DNA of 64,000 bases from GCA-2746795 sp963747345 (GTDB lineage: Bacteria; Chloroflexota; Anaerolineae; Promineifilales; Promineifilaceae): NCBI GenBank assembly GCA_963747345.1, contig CAVVFA010000008.1:310001-374000 (forward strand). The letters run 5' to 3'. The notes beneath the pieces were generated by a model that made no database searches, had not been told where the DNA came from, and worked only from the letters and a program-made list of their open reading frames with translations. Shown piece by piece: positions 49,001-57,198 of the stretch (its first letter is position 1; each line of letters begins with the position of its first letter). The position numbers were made by a program, and so were the translations under genes.

Positions 49001-49614
49001 TTTGGCTGGGCAACATTTTTCAGCCAATCGGGCAAATTGGCGGCATCACCCACTATCGATGGGTCACTGAGAAGCCCTGATAGTTTTTCGCGTTCATCTT
49101 CGTTTATATCTTGAATAAGATGTAAGAAATGTTCTGTGGTGATGTCTTCGGGGGAGTCAATGAGGAGATCTTCGTTTTCGGTGCTGATCAGCCAGCCCGG
49201 AAGATCTTCTGTGGTATTCCGTTTTCCCGGTGTCAAGTCTGACAAACGGGGCAATTTACCAGTTCCTTCCCCAGTCTGAGATCCTTCGCCCTGATTTTTA
49301 AGCCATTCGGGCAAACTGGCAGGATCCAAGTCCCCAGTATCTCCAGGATCGCGTGTCGGCAGGGTGAACATCTTGGCGCTGGTTGGCAGATCGCTGGCTT
49401 CTTGTTTTGGCTCTTCTTCAGGGATCGGGCTTTGTTCTGCGTGCAGTCGCCCCCCGCAGTTGTCACAATAGAAGTTGGTATGGGGATTGGGATTTTGGCA
49501 TCGAGGGCATAAGATGCTGGTGCTTTTAGGCAGGCGCGCACCGCAGCTATTGCAGAATTTACTGCCGGGAGTATTTTCGGATTGGCATTCCGGGCAATGA
49601 ACTTGCTTACTCAT
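46042..49614 (-). CDS. Giant zinc-ribbon protein with Pro-x-Trp-Leu motif array
   Basis: These 1190 residues begin with two zinc ribbons (CPECQSENTPGSKFCNSCG and CPRCQNPNPHTNFYCDNCGG). Residues ~90-900 are acidic and disordered-looking but carry about 18 short motifs of the form L/I-P-x-W-L or close variants (LPEWL, LPGWL, LPDWL, IPAWL). A membrane helix near residue 955 (VAGLRILVAILLLVTVILGL) is followed by a ~200-residue outside domain, and a second helix and KKKKA end the protein. The start overlaps the stop of the upstream gene (ATGA). The array could be a multivalent docking platform. Confidence 0.85.
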   Translation of the reverse strand: MSKQVHCPECQSENTPGSKFCNSCGARLPKSTSILCPRCQNPNPHTNFYCDNCGGRLHAEQSPIPEEEPKQEASDLPTSAKMFTLPTRDPGDTGDLDPASLPEWLKNQGEGSQTGEGTGKLPRLSDLTPGKRNTTEDLPGWLISTENEDLLIDSPEDITTEHFLHLIQDINEDEREKLSGLLSDPSIVGDAANLPDWLKNVAQPKSEETPALPIKKPKEPQVESADIIDEDGMDWLFESPTTEDDSSQSAAKATLAQEETNLEDPDALPDWLGELGPPRTALLGRLDEDDSPSFESEIDESKDLPDWLTGETDSQSPAVKMQDTNDIFSEAYSFEDDVPDWMLRDEQFEDTPQDNAPIQKETLGDLTLDAAASTSLTGWLAEFDTDDGDTEGIGIDGDVEETAVSPEEAPAADNVGTRRSLTDWLTAFDEEDLDPADEPSDLIQPEDAEEPLPGWLTGIDEAVSAAAIVGKSTDDTVLADDDSFDWLSDFDEVAEDEPGVDTAAEVEDDLTDVLDLDISTDNSLATGNTGLLPDWLDDLEPATETSSQFDSDELGDSLDDLFGAAPKDATGELKWLEEIGEDEIESEPDSVDSSLAPLVGAIGAAALIGASNEDDDATLNDNPDWLSEFADFDSNESVEEGVSETAVSELFPEIAAEDEDDFDIEALFETTGSAELDEFDIDDALLGVDEQTAGDWADIDGILSGTVDSEPLPDWLAQLDDAPEIAVIEGGEEPPDEIPAWVANMRPGDTGELASVLPSALFTESDTSDLLGDPSDLADADLPDWLDATIDGSASTADKWSSSWFDSEGMGDAPAELEALLADLPPSQAPEDMLQKAEIPAWLEELKPRELTGEPLPMSESRLESSGPLVGMPNTIAVEPIIAMPRVASTPSLYTVSPGQAQQALLLRQLVQEGSQPPEAYVATLSARGVAGLRILVAILLLVTVILGLYGPVAFKSKMPTTVPAPAVALNTAVSNAAGKTVLIAFEYTPALAGELNHEAEMLLAQLDANGSPILTTSQYVAGTAVSEAITAPYDIIPLGLIPGEAIGLRQLGSCLGEDALASPCTSLHTRTLSDDMSNTLADVGLIIVLTGERNSLVNWVEQVGTSSTVPIVIGATQALEPVVVPYYASAQVAGYLNGLPATVAYQQAYMQLAQSPAETQYGALSLVYLVTAVILLMGGLAFGFKKKKA

Positions 49615-50249
49615 TTGTTATACGGTCTTTCCACACCGATTAAGATGCGGACGGTTAGCGTGATAATGCCTAGCGCCACACCGATTAATATGCCTCTGAT
49701 TCCTGCGGTAACAATGAGGCTTTGGATAAGATCCCGAAATTGCAGGGTGAGTTGGCTAATGTTGTCGGGTAAAAAGGGGTTGGTAATGATGGCGTTGGCA
49801 AAAAGGACGAGAACGGCCGTTATAAAAAACAGCATCGTCCATACCGTACGCCGCCCTTGCAGCATCCGAATGCCAGAGAGTATCAGGAAAAAGGCTAAAA
49901 GGGAGGCCAGCGCGGCTTCCAACGGCGCTTGTACCCATTGAAATGCCGTGTTCATGGCATTGTCTGTCCAGCCAAACAGATCGGCGATACCCAGTCCAAA
50001 AACAACGATCCAGCTTACGGCCAATACGCCGCTATATAAATTCCCACCACCAAAGGGGCGATTACGAAACAAGCGGTATGTATGCACCGACAGCAGGTTG
50101 ATGACACCTAAAAACAGAGAAGTCCCCGCTAAAAATGCGGCCCAGCCTAAAATGAGGTCGCTAATTTGGGCCAGCGAAAACAAAAGGCTCACTAAGGTGA
50201 GCAAGCCAAATAATATAGCAATCCCTAAAGGCAAACCTCGTTTTAACAT
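49611..50249 (-). CDS. Polytopic membrane protein, GlmL operon
   Basis: This 212-residue protein has about six membrane helices (GIAILFGLLTLVSLLFSLA, AAFLAGTSLFLGVINLLSV, and GILIGVALGIITLTVRILIG). No family motif is recognised. The ATGA overlap with the giant zinc-ribbon gene and a six-base gap to the upstream gene place it in the operon. One palindrome copy lies near 49810. Confidence 0.75.
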   Translation of the reverse strand: MLKRGLPLGIAILFGLLTLVSLLFSLAQISDLILGWAAFLAGTSLFLGVINLLSVHTYRLFRNRPFGGGNLYSGVLAVSWIVVFGLGIADLFGWTDNAMNTAFQWVQAPLEAALASLLAFFLILSGIRMLQGRRTVWTMLFFITAVLVLFANAIITNPFLPDNISQLTLQFRDLIQSLIVTAGIRGILIGVALGIITLTVRILIGVERPYNK

Positions 50250-50255
50250 AAAGTT

Positions 50256-51002
50256 TTAGCCACTCACCAGTTTATAAACGGCCGTTCCCAAAATAGCGAG
50301 TCCGATAACAACACGCAAAATATCCTGCACCTGCAAGCTGGCAATTTGGTACACGGTTCCTTCAAAATAAGCGGGAGATGCAAGCAGTTCCTCGCCAACC
50401 ATGATCTCGTCAGTAGCTGTGGTGGCGATGGCTAAGGCCAAAGGATCATCAGACCCGATGACTTGATTGATTTGGTTGCGTCCCGCGACTTCTGTGATGA
50501 TGCCAATTTCCTGACCAAACTGCCCCACCAGAATATTGCCCAATATTTTTTCTTGTTGCATGACGCTGGTGACGCCACCGGCATAGGTGAAGGCATCATT
50601 TTGGTTGGCGATAAATTGAATCGTGCCACTGGGCAATCGGTTACTGCCACCTGAAAGCTCAGAAGCAAAACGGAGATGGTTATCGGCAATAGGCAGCAGC
50701 GTACCATCGCCAACAGTGGTGATAGGGGGGGTGTCGTTGGCGCAGCCATCTTTAGCCAAGCTATCTAAAATGCTTATACCAGCTAGACTGACAGGGCTGG
50801 CCGCCCCAATGAGACTACCCCGGCCTAAGCTGATGTGCAGCCGGCTGGCGCTCTCGACGGCACGTCCTATCTGGCCCTTTAACGCGGCATGAGCAGAAAA
50901 CGGCCGTAGGGCTGGCGTTTTCCCATTTCCCTGCCGACGCGCTAAAATAAGTATCAGGACGACGACAACAACAATGATGGAAAGCGTAAGAATCAGTTCC
51001 AT
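50256..51002 (-). CDS. DUF6754-like membrane-anchored protein, GlmL operon
   Basis: An N-terminal anchor (LILTLSIIVVVVVLILILA) is followed by a soluble domain with AHAALKGQIGRAVESASRLH and LGRGSLIGAASPVSLAGIS, and a second hydrophobic segment at the C-terminus (RVVIGLAILGTAVYKLVSG). The pattern fits a family of unknown function I recall from Chloroflexota as DUF6754, where it also lies by GlmL-like genes. That recall needs checking. It is three bases from the upstream gene. Confidence 0.72.
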   Translation of the reverse strand: MELILTLSIIVVVVVLILILARRQGNGKTPALRPFSAHAALKGQIGRAVESASRLHISLGRGSLIGAASPVSLAGISILDSLAKDGCANDTPPITTVGDGTLLPIADNHLRFASELSGGSNRLPSGTIQFIANQNDAFTYAGGVTSVMQQEKILGNILVGQFGQEIGIITEVAGRNQINQVIGSDDPLALAIATTATDEIMVGEELLASPAYFEGTVYQIASLQVQDILRVVIGLAILGTAVYKLVSG

Positions 51003-51005
51003 AGT

Positions 51006-51314
51006 TTAGCTATCCCGAGTATCATCACCTTCACGCAAATAATCACTTAAGATCGACAAGGCTTCTGGTGTTTCTAATATTTCGGCTGCCTGACGAACTT
51101 TGTGTGAGGGGATAAACAGTGATAACGCGGGTTGAGCAACCCATAATAGTTGGCTACCTAAAAAGGGGAGCAGTGGCCCACTTTCTAACACGACTAAAGC
51201 TGGCACACGAAAACCACGGCGACAAATATCGTTTGCGATCTGCGCTAGCGCCACTTCGTTTTCTAGCGCTACTTTGTTTTCAGATGTGATATGGTCTTGT
51301 ATTGCCTGAGTCAT
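51006..51314 (-). CDS. Small soluble protein, first gene of GlmL operon
   Basis: This 102-residue protein has no membrane segment. It contains ALAQIANDICRRGFRVPALV, then FLGSQLLWVAQPALSLFI and EALSILSDYLREGDDTRDS. I do not recognise a family. It is the first gene on the minus strand here, and the next gene starts three bases after its stop. The upstream 260 bases are shared with the divergent lipid-kinase gene and should hold both promoters. Confidence 0.72.
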   Translation of the reverse strand: MTQAIQDHITSENKVALENEVALAQIANDICRRGFRVPALVVLESGPLLPFLGSQLLWVAQPALSLFIPSHKVRQAAEILETPEALSILSDYLREGDDTRDS

Positions 51315-51576
51315 GGCACACTTTCATTGCCCTTAAGGTGCCTGGCACGATCTGCTCCTTCTTGTCATTTTGAGGGAGTTCGTATCCAGATGTTGCCAAT
51401 TTATGTTTACGTAACATAATATTTCGGGAGTATAACACGTTTACAAAAGGGTGTAAAGCTGGGTGGTGTCTTGTGGAAAAGGTGAATCACTCGAGAAAAC
51501 AGGTTACAATCTAATCTTTATACAGGTGCAGGGCGAGATGTTGCCCCCCTAGCCAATTAGTACTATTGTTGAAATT

Positions 51577-52521
51577 ATGCAACAGACCAAAAATGTCAGA
51601 ATTATTTTGAATCCAGCCGCTGATAACGGCCGTGGTGTATTACAACAAGACACGATCACCAAAATCGCTGAATCTCATGCACTTGTCGATTTTGTGGTGA
51701 GTGCTAGTGGCGATCATGCCCGGCAATTAGCGCAGGAAGCGGCAGAGGCGGGCTATTCACTGGTGATTGCGGCGGGCGGGGATGGCACGGTGCATCACAT
51801 TGTGAATGGCATTATGGCTGTGCCGGACACAAAAACGATGCTGGGCGTGATTCCGATTGGTTCTGGCAATGATTTTGCGTTTGCCAATGGCATTCCGAAG
51901 GATGTGCAAGAGGCGGCGACGCAATTGTTTAATGGACAGCCCCGGTGGCTTGATTTAGCGCGGGTGGAGGATGAAAACGGCCGTTTTGTCATCATGGACA
52001 ATAATTTTGGCATTGGGTTCGATGCGATGGTCGTGGTGCAAACGGAACGCATTGAGCGGATACACGGTTTTCTAAAGTACTTAACGGCCGTTTTCAAATC
52101 ATTGGCGTTTTATTTTTATCCCGTGCATTTACGCATGAGTTTTGACGATGAGCTTGTGGCGCAAGACACCTTGTTTCTCTATGTGGGCATTGGGCCACGA
52201 GGCGGCGGTGGTTTTTTGCTGACACCCGCTGCCAAACAGGATGATGGCCTGATTGATAGCTGTTTAGTGAATGATGTAAACCGCCTGACTGTGCTCAATA
52301 TGCTGATTAAGGGCATAAAAGGAACCCATATCTATAGTCACCATGTTTCCATGCGGGTGAATAAACAAATTGTCATTGACATTGATGATTTGGCACCGAT
52401 TTATGTGGATGGGGAAATGTTTGCTTACCCAGAAGATGGGATTCGTAAAGTGACGATTACCAGTTTGCCACAAGCGATACAGTTGTTGGTAACCTACGGT
52501 CCAAAAACTGAGTTGAACTAA
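51577..52521 (+). CDS. Diacylglycerol/lipid kinase, YegS/DagK family
   Basis: The DAG-kinase catalytic domain is clear: RIILNPAADNGRG at the N-terminus, the nucleotide-binding AAGGDGTVHHIVNG near residue 70, and IPIGSGNDFAFANGIP. The C-terminal beta-rich domain ends with KVTITSLPQAIQLLV. These soluble enzymes phosphorylate diacylglycerol or related lipids. At 314 residues it is full length. It is followed 18 bases later by the helicase-associated-domain gene. Three palindrome copies lie inside as NGR or TAV codons. Confidence 0.9.
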   Translation: MQQTKNVRIILNPAADNGRGVLQQDTITKIAESHALVDFVVSASGDHARQLAQEAAEAGYSLVIAAGGDGTVHHIVNGIMAVPDTKTMLGVIPIGSGNDFAFANGIPKDVQEAATQLFNGQPRWLDLARVEDENGRFVIMDNNFGIGFDAMVVVQTERIERIHGFLKYLTAVFKSLAFYFYPVHLRMSFDDELVAQDTLFLYVGIGPRGGGGFLLTPAAKQDDGLIDSCLVNDVNRLTVLNMLIKGIKGTHIYSHHVSMRVNKQIVIDIDDLAPIYVDGEMFAYPEDGIRKVTITSLPQAIQLLVTYGPKTELN

Positions 52522-52539
52522 TTTTTTTGAGGAAAAAGT

Positions 52540-54213
52540 ATGCGTACACTTGAACAAGCCTTGCAAGATCATGAACTTATTGTGCTCCGTGTTTTGGGGG
52601 AATGGTGGGAACTTGATTTAATGGGAACAGACAAGGTGGGCTGTGTTTCTGCTTTGGCGGAGGTATTGTCACAGTTGGATATGGTTCAGGAAATCAACTA
52701 TGTGACGCCGGAGGAAAATGCCGCGCTCAATGAGTTGATTGCGGCGGGTGGTCAAGTTCCGGTGGCGGCGTTTAGTCGGAAATATGGCGAAGTGCGTATG
52801 ATGGGGCCAGCCAAGTTGGAACGGGAGGAACCGTGGTTTGATCCGATTAGTGCGTCTGAATCGCTGTGGTATCGCGGATTTTTGTATCGGGCGTTTGATG
52901 AAACGGCTGATGGGGTGATGGAATTCTACTATTTACCAGCAGACATGATGACCCAGTTTACACAGGTTGAGGCGGTGGGGTCTGTGGCGTCTGTAACAGG
53001 AGAACCGGAGGCACTGCGGAGCATTGCCCCTGCTCCAGCTCCTGATGATTACGAAACGGCCGTTATCAATGCCGTTGATGATCTCACCACCCTCTTAGCG
53101 ATTGCCCAAACAAACCCAGAACTTCTGGAAGACCCACTCAAGCTGTCTCGTTACCTGCAAAACAGCGACAGCGACCGTCAATCTTTGCTCATGACGCTGG
53201 CCGACGAAATGGGTTTGCTACGCCATACGGACAATAGACTGCGCCCTACGAGAACGGCCGTTTCCTGGTTGCAGCAAGGACGAGAAAGTCAGTTACAAGA
53301 TATGGCAAATGCGTGGAGCAGTTCCATTTGGAACGATTTATGCCACACGCCAGGCTTGCGTTGTGAAGGGGAAGGCTGGAGCAACGACCCCCTGTTGGCA
53401 CGAACGGCCCTGTTGGAAAAAGTGGAGCTAACCGGTGATTGGTATAGCTTGAAAATACTCGTGGGCCACATCAAAGAAACCGACCCAGATTTTCAGCGGC
53501 CCGATGGCAATTACGATACGTGGTATGTACGCGATTTGCAGAGTGATGCGTATGTGCGCGGTTTTGCCAATTGGGATTTGGTTGAGGGGCAACTGTTGCG
53601 ATTTCTGATTCAGGGGCCGTTGTTTTGGCTGGGTATGGTGGAAACGGGAACCTCTGCTAACAAGCCTCTTTTCCGTTTGACAGGGCGCGGTCTCAACTGG
53701 CTGAAAGATGTGCCTGCACCTGAGAAAGAAATTCATGTGCCGCTGGTCGTGCAGGTGGATGGCACCATTCTCGTGCCACTAAATGGCAGTCGCTACCAGC
53801 GTTTTCGGGCGGCACGGGTGGGCGAAATGCAGCCCGTTGAACCTGGACAACCGTATGCGTATCGACTGACACCGCAATCTTTGGTTTCCGCCCAAGAGCA
53901 AGGCATTCAGCCCGACCGCGTTTTGAGTTTTTTGGAAGAGGCCAGTGATCGGCCGTTGCCGGTGAGTGTGAAACGCGCTATTTCCCGTTGGCAAGAACGT
54001 GGGGTGGAAGGGCGGTTGGAAACGGCCGTTATCCTGCGTGTAAAAGAAGCGGCCATCCTGGAAACCCTGCGTGCCAATCCCAAAACCCGCGATTTGCTCG
54101 GTGAAAGCCTCGGCGATTTAGCCGTCATCGTGCGCCCTGATGATTGGCTAGAGCTGCAAAAAATCACCGCTGAACTAGGTTTACTCCTGGACGTAAATGT
54201 CAGCGAAGAATAA
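52540..54213 (+). CDS. Helicase-associated-domain protein without helicase core
   Basis: This 557-residue soluble protein begins MRTLEQALQDHELIVLRVLG. A block PVAAFSRKYGEVRMMGPAK, then SESLWYRGFLYRAFDET, is typical of Chloroflexota and actinobacterial proteins carrying the XPB/Ssl2-like helicase-associated domain (Helicase_C_3 type). The C-terminal third (LVVQVDGTILVPLNGSRYQ, then SLVSAQEQGIQPDRVLSFL) fits that domain. No Walker motifs are present, so it is not an ATPase. A role in DNA or transcription-linked repair is inferred. A GAGGAAAAAGT stretch precedes the ATG. Confidence 0.7.
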   Translation: MRTLEQALQDHELIVLRVLGEWWELDLMGTDKVGCVSALAEVLSQLDMVQEINYVTPEENAALNELIAAGGQVPVAAFSRKYGEVRMMGPAKLEREEPWFDPISASESLWYRGFLYRAFDETADGVMEFYYLPADMMTQFTQVEAVGSVASVTGEPEALRSIAPAPAPDDYETAVINAVDDLTTLLAIAQTNPELLEDPLKLSRYLQNSDSDRQSLLMTLADEMGLLRHTDNRLRPTRTAVSWLQQGRESQLQDMANAWSSSIWNDLCHTPGLRCEGEGWSNDPLLARTALLEKVELTGDWYSLKILVGHIKETDPDFQRPDGNYDTWYVRDLQSDAYVRGFANWDLVEGQLLRFLIQGPLFWLGMVETGTSANKPLFRLTGRGLNWLKDVPAPEKEIHVPLVVQVDGTILVPLNGSRYQRFRAARVGEMQPVEPGQPYAYRLTPQSLVSAQEQGIQPDRVLSFLEEASDRPLPVSVKRAISRWQERGVEGRLETAVILRVKEAAILETLRANPKTRDLLGESLGDLAVIVRPDDWLELQKITAELGLLLDVNVSEE

Positions 54214-54231
54214 GTCCTTCAAAAATTATTT

Positions 54232-54310
54232 ATCCGCAGATTTCGCAGATTACGCAGATTTTCTTTCATGCAAAGGACATAATCTGTGCCAATCTGTGTA
54301 ATCTGCGGAT
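54232..54310. repeat. Inverted repeat of CGCAGATT units
   Basis: ATCCGCAGATTTCGCAGATT begins a 29-base left arm made of three CGCAGATT-like units. The right arm at 54281-54310 (ending AATCTGCGGAT) is the imperfect complement. It lies between two plus-strand genes and ends just before the ABC gene start, so it could affect its expression. Confidence 0.75.
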
Positions 54311-54324
54311 TATTATTAAAAACC

Positions 54325-55428
54325 ATGACTGAAGTTTCGCTCTCTCACATTAACAAGAGCTACGATGGCAAAACGGCCGTTGTCTCCGACTTCAACCTGA
54401 CCATCCCCTCTGGACAGATAACGGCGCTGCTTGGTCCATCTGGCTGTGGCAAAACGACGCTGCTCAAAATGATTGCCGGACTGTTGGAACCAGACAGTGG
54501 CGATGTGGCCTTTAACGGCCGTTCCGTTCTGCCCATCCCCACCGAAAAACGCAGCGCCGTCATGGTCTTCCAAAACCACCTGCTTTTCCCCCACATGACC
54601 GTCGAAGATAACGTGGGCTTTGGCCTGCGGATGCGCGGCGAAAAGAAAGCCGACATCGCCGGGCGCGTGTCTGAGATGTTGGCGCTGGTGAAACTACCCG
54701 GTTATGAGAACCGCAAACCGAAAGAACTTTCTGGCGGACAGCAGCAGCGGGTGGCGCTGGCGCGGGCGCTCATCGTCGAGCCAGAGGTGTTACTGCTCGA
54801 CGAGCCGCTCTCCAATCTGGATGCCCACCTGCGTGACGAGATGCGCGAACTCATCCTCGGCATTCAGCGCCATCTGGGAATTACCACTATCATCGTCACC
54901 CACGACCAGGAAGAAGCGGTGATTTTGGCGGCGCACATTGCCATGATTTTTGAAGGGGAATTACAACAGTTTGGCCCGCCGGTGGATTTTTACGAACGGC
55001 CGTTATCACAACGAGTGGCACGCTTTTTTGGCGGTGTCAACTTCTTGTCTGGAGAGAAAAAAGAGAACGAAGTAACAACGAAGCTAGGTGTTTTCCAGAC
55101 CAATAGTTGCCCTCAAGATAACGGCCCGGTTTTACTGACCATCCGCCCCGAAAACGTAAAAATCCTGACGGAGCCAGCGCCCAACAGCTTCCCCGCTCAC
55201 GTGCTCAGCCGCATATATGTGGGCACCCACACCCGTCTGAAAATCAGGCCGAAAACGACCATCGGACGTGAAGGAACGGCCATCGGACACGAAGGAACGG
55301 TTGCAGAGCCTGTCGAAGCAGACGTGATTGAAATCATCACCGACGCTTCTGGCATCCACGCCTACAAAGAAACCCAAACCGTCTACGTCCACTTCCCCCC
55401 CGATAAAATCTGGCTACTTCGCTCGTAG
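54325..55428 (+). CDS. ABC transporter ATPase, iron/sulfate/polyamine-type, orphan
   Basis: The ATPase domain carries Walker A LLGPSGCGKTTLLK, Q-loop MVFQNHLLFPHM, signature LSGGQQQRVALARAL, Walker B LLLDEPLSNLD and the H-loop IIVTHDQEEA. The C-terminal ~110 residues form a TOBE-like regulatory domain (LTIRPENVKIL). No permease or binding-protein gene is adjacent, so the complex is incomplete here. The TOBE region contains a tandem duplication, IGREGTA followed by IGHEGTV, and a GAGCCTGTCGAAG repeat, giving EPVEADV. I chose ATG at 54325 (MTEVSL); an upstream ATG at 54286 lies inside the inverted repeat. Confidence 0.9.
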   Translation: MTEVSLSHINKSYDGKTAVVSDFNLTIPSGQITALLGPSGCGKTTLLKMIAGLLEPDSGDVAFNGRSVLPIPTEKRSAVMVFQNHLLFPHMTVEDNVGFGLRMRGEKKADIAGRVSEMLALVKLPGYENRKPKELSGGQQQRVALARALIVEPEVLLLDEPLSNLDAHLRDEMRELILGIQRHLGITTIIVTHDQEEAVILAAHIAMIFEGELQQFGPPVDFYERPLSQRVARFFGGVNFLSGEKKENEVTTKLGVFQTNSCPQDNGPVLLTIRPENVKILTEPAPNSFPAHVLSRIYVGTHTRLKIRPKTTIGREGTAIGHEGTVAEPVEADVIEIITDASGIHAYKETQTVYVHFPPDKIWLLRS

Positions 55429-55475
55429 TGCGGGCTTTAGCACGCCATCGAATATGCACTAAAGTGCGCATTACG
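55425..55475. repeat. GTAGTGCGGG repeat, copy 2, with inverted partner
   Basis: GTAGTGCGGGCTTTAGCACG overlaps the stop of the ABC gene. An imperfect complement (GCACTAAAGTGCGCATTACG) follows and reaches the aceK stop. The pair can form a hairpin between the convergent genes and may serve as their shared terminator. Confidence 0.7.
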
Positions 55476-57198
55476 AACGAAGGCGTCGCTTTTGGCTGTA
55501 GGGGAAGATGTCGATCACCTCACCCGCGCTGAGGCGTTTCTGAATCGATTGCCAATATTTGTAATCAAAAAGGTCGCCGTGGTGTTCGTGGAAAATGTGG
55601 CGTAAACGGCCGTTTAGCCCCATAAATTGCTCAAACTCCTCCGGGAAATAATCATTGTCCGCCACCGGATACCAGGGTTCAGAGGCATAATCATCCTCGT
55701 CATACGCCGACTGCGGAATCTTGCGAAAATTGCAGGTGTCAAGCAGACACAACTCATCATAATCGTAGAAAATCACCCGTCCGTGCCGCGTCACCCCAAA
55801 ATTCTTCAACAGCATATCGCCCGGAAAAATGTTCGTAATTGCCATGTCTTTGATGGCGTTGCCGTAGTCGATGGTGGCATGTTCTGCCGCTTCTGGCGGC
55901 GCGTCCGCCAGATAAATATTTAACGGGATGATCGCCCGTTCCACATAACAATGCTTGATGATGACAAAATCATCTTCCACCATGACCGTACTGCCCGCCA
56001 CTGCCAGCAGTTCCTCCAGTAAATCTGCTTCAAAACGACTCTTTTCAAACTGCAAAAACTCAAATTCCTGCGCATCCACCAATCGTCCGGCCCGATCATG
56101 CCGGAACACCAGCCGGTATTTGTCCATCACGTCGCGGCGCGTATTTTTCTTGGGGTAGGCAAAATGGTCTTTGATGATTTTGAACACCACGTCATAGGCA
56201 GGCATGGCAAATACCGTCATCACCATGCCTTTTTCGCCCGGCGCAATCTCGAATTTGCCGTTGGAAGCCGCCAGATGGTAGCGCAGATCGCGGTACAGCT
56301 CTGTTTTGCCGTGTTTGTTGTAGCCGATAGAAATATACAGTTCGGCGTCCCGCTTGCGCGGCAAAATGGATTTGAGAAAGCGCACCAGGTCAAACGGCCG
56401 TTCTACCGCCACATGAAAATACGAACGGGTAAAACTAAACAAGATACTGGCATCGGTCTCGTGCAGCAGGACGGCATCCACCACCACGCCAGCCTCGTTG
56501 TTGATGAGCGCCAGGATCAACGGAATCATATGGGAGCCGCTAAACATACGCCCCACCACATACGCTCCCTTTCCCCTGTAAAACACCGAATCCACGACCT
56601 CCACCTGGCTCACAAAACGCAGTGCCCCAATCTCCCGCAGTCGTTCGGCCACAGCCGCCGCGATCAACTGGCAGTCTCGCGCTAAATCTTGATAGGGTAC
56701 GGTGAAGGAAACGGCCGTTAATATGTCAGCAAACAAATCCTGCGTTGAGGTCACGCGGGTAAACGTGCGGTACACAGGCTGTGGCGACGGCGTCGGCGGC
56801 GAATCGAAATCCGTCGCCACAAACTCAATCTGCTCATCCACCCCCACCGTTGTAAAAACCCGCCGTGTCACCGAGTTAAAAAAGGTCTCCGCCTGCTCCC
56901 AGGCATTGCGCTGGATGATCAGGCCAGAATAAACCGCCTTGGCACTGGCCCACACCAGTCGGCTGGTAACACGTTCCCCCAGCATCTCCCGAATAGTCTC
57001 CTCCACATCATCCACCACCCGCCGATACAAATCCAGGCGTGCCCGGGCATTTTCTTGCGCGCCCAACCAATCACGCGCTTCAAATAACTGTTTAGATCGA
57101 TGGGTATGCTCCTTGAATTCGGCCCGGTACACCCGAAACGCATCGTGAATCGCGTTCGCCGCCATATTTGCCAATCTGCTGTCGGTAAATTGTGCCAT
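55471..57198 (-). CDS. aceK: Isocitrate dehydrogenase kinase/phosphatase
   Basis: AceK reversibly phosphorylates isocitrate dehydrogenase, diverting carbon to the glyoxylate shunt. The N-terminal regulatory half (ANAIHDAFRVYRAEFKEHTH) and the kinase half are recognisable: GEKGMVMTVFAMPAYDVVFK with the catalytic-loop region, KDHFAYPKKNTRRDVMDKY, and HGRVIFYDYDELCLL with the metal-binding Asp. The 575-residue length is normal. It is monocistronic, without aceA or aceB, unlike the aceBAK operon of enterobacteria. The family is best known from Proteobacteria. Palindrome copies inside show it is native or long resident. Confidence 0.95.
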   Translation of the reverse strand: MAQFTDSRLANMAANAIHDAFRVYRAEFKEHTHRSKQLFEARDWLGAQENARARLDLYRRVVDDVEETIREMLGERVTSRLVWASAKAVYSGLIIQRNAWEQAETFFNSVTRRVFTTVGVDEQIEFVATDFDSPPTPSPQPVYRTFTRVTSTQDLFADILTAVSFTVPYQDLARDCQLIAAAVAERLREIGALRFVSQVEVVDSVFYRGKGAYVVGRMFSGSHMIPLILALINNEAGVVVDAVLLHETDASILFSFTRSYFHVAVERPFDLVRFLKSILPRKRDAELYISIGYNKHGKTELYRDLRYHLAASNGKFEIAPGEKGMVMTVFAMPAYDVVFKIIKDHFAYPKKNTRRDVMDKYRLVFRHDRAGRLVDAQEFEFLQFEKSRFEADLLEELLAVAGSTVMVEDDFVIIKHCYVERAIIPLNIYLADAPPEAAEHATIDYGNAIKDMAITNIFPGDMLLKNFGVTRHGRVIFYDYDELCLLDTCNFRKIPQSAYDEDDYASEPWYPVADNDYFPEEFEQFMGLNGRLRHIFHEHHGDLFDYKYWQSIQKRLSAGEVIDIFPYSQKRRLRS

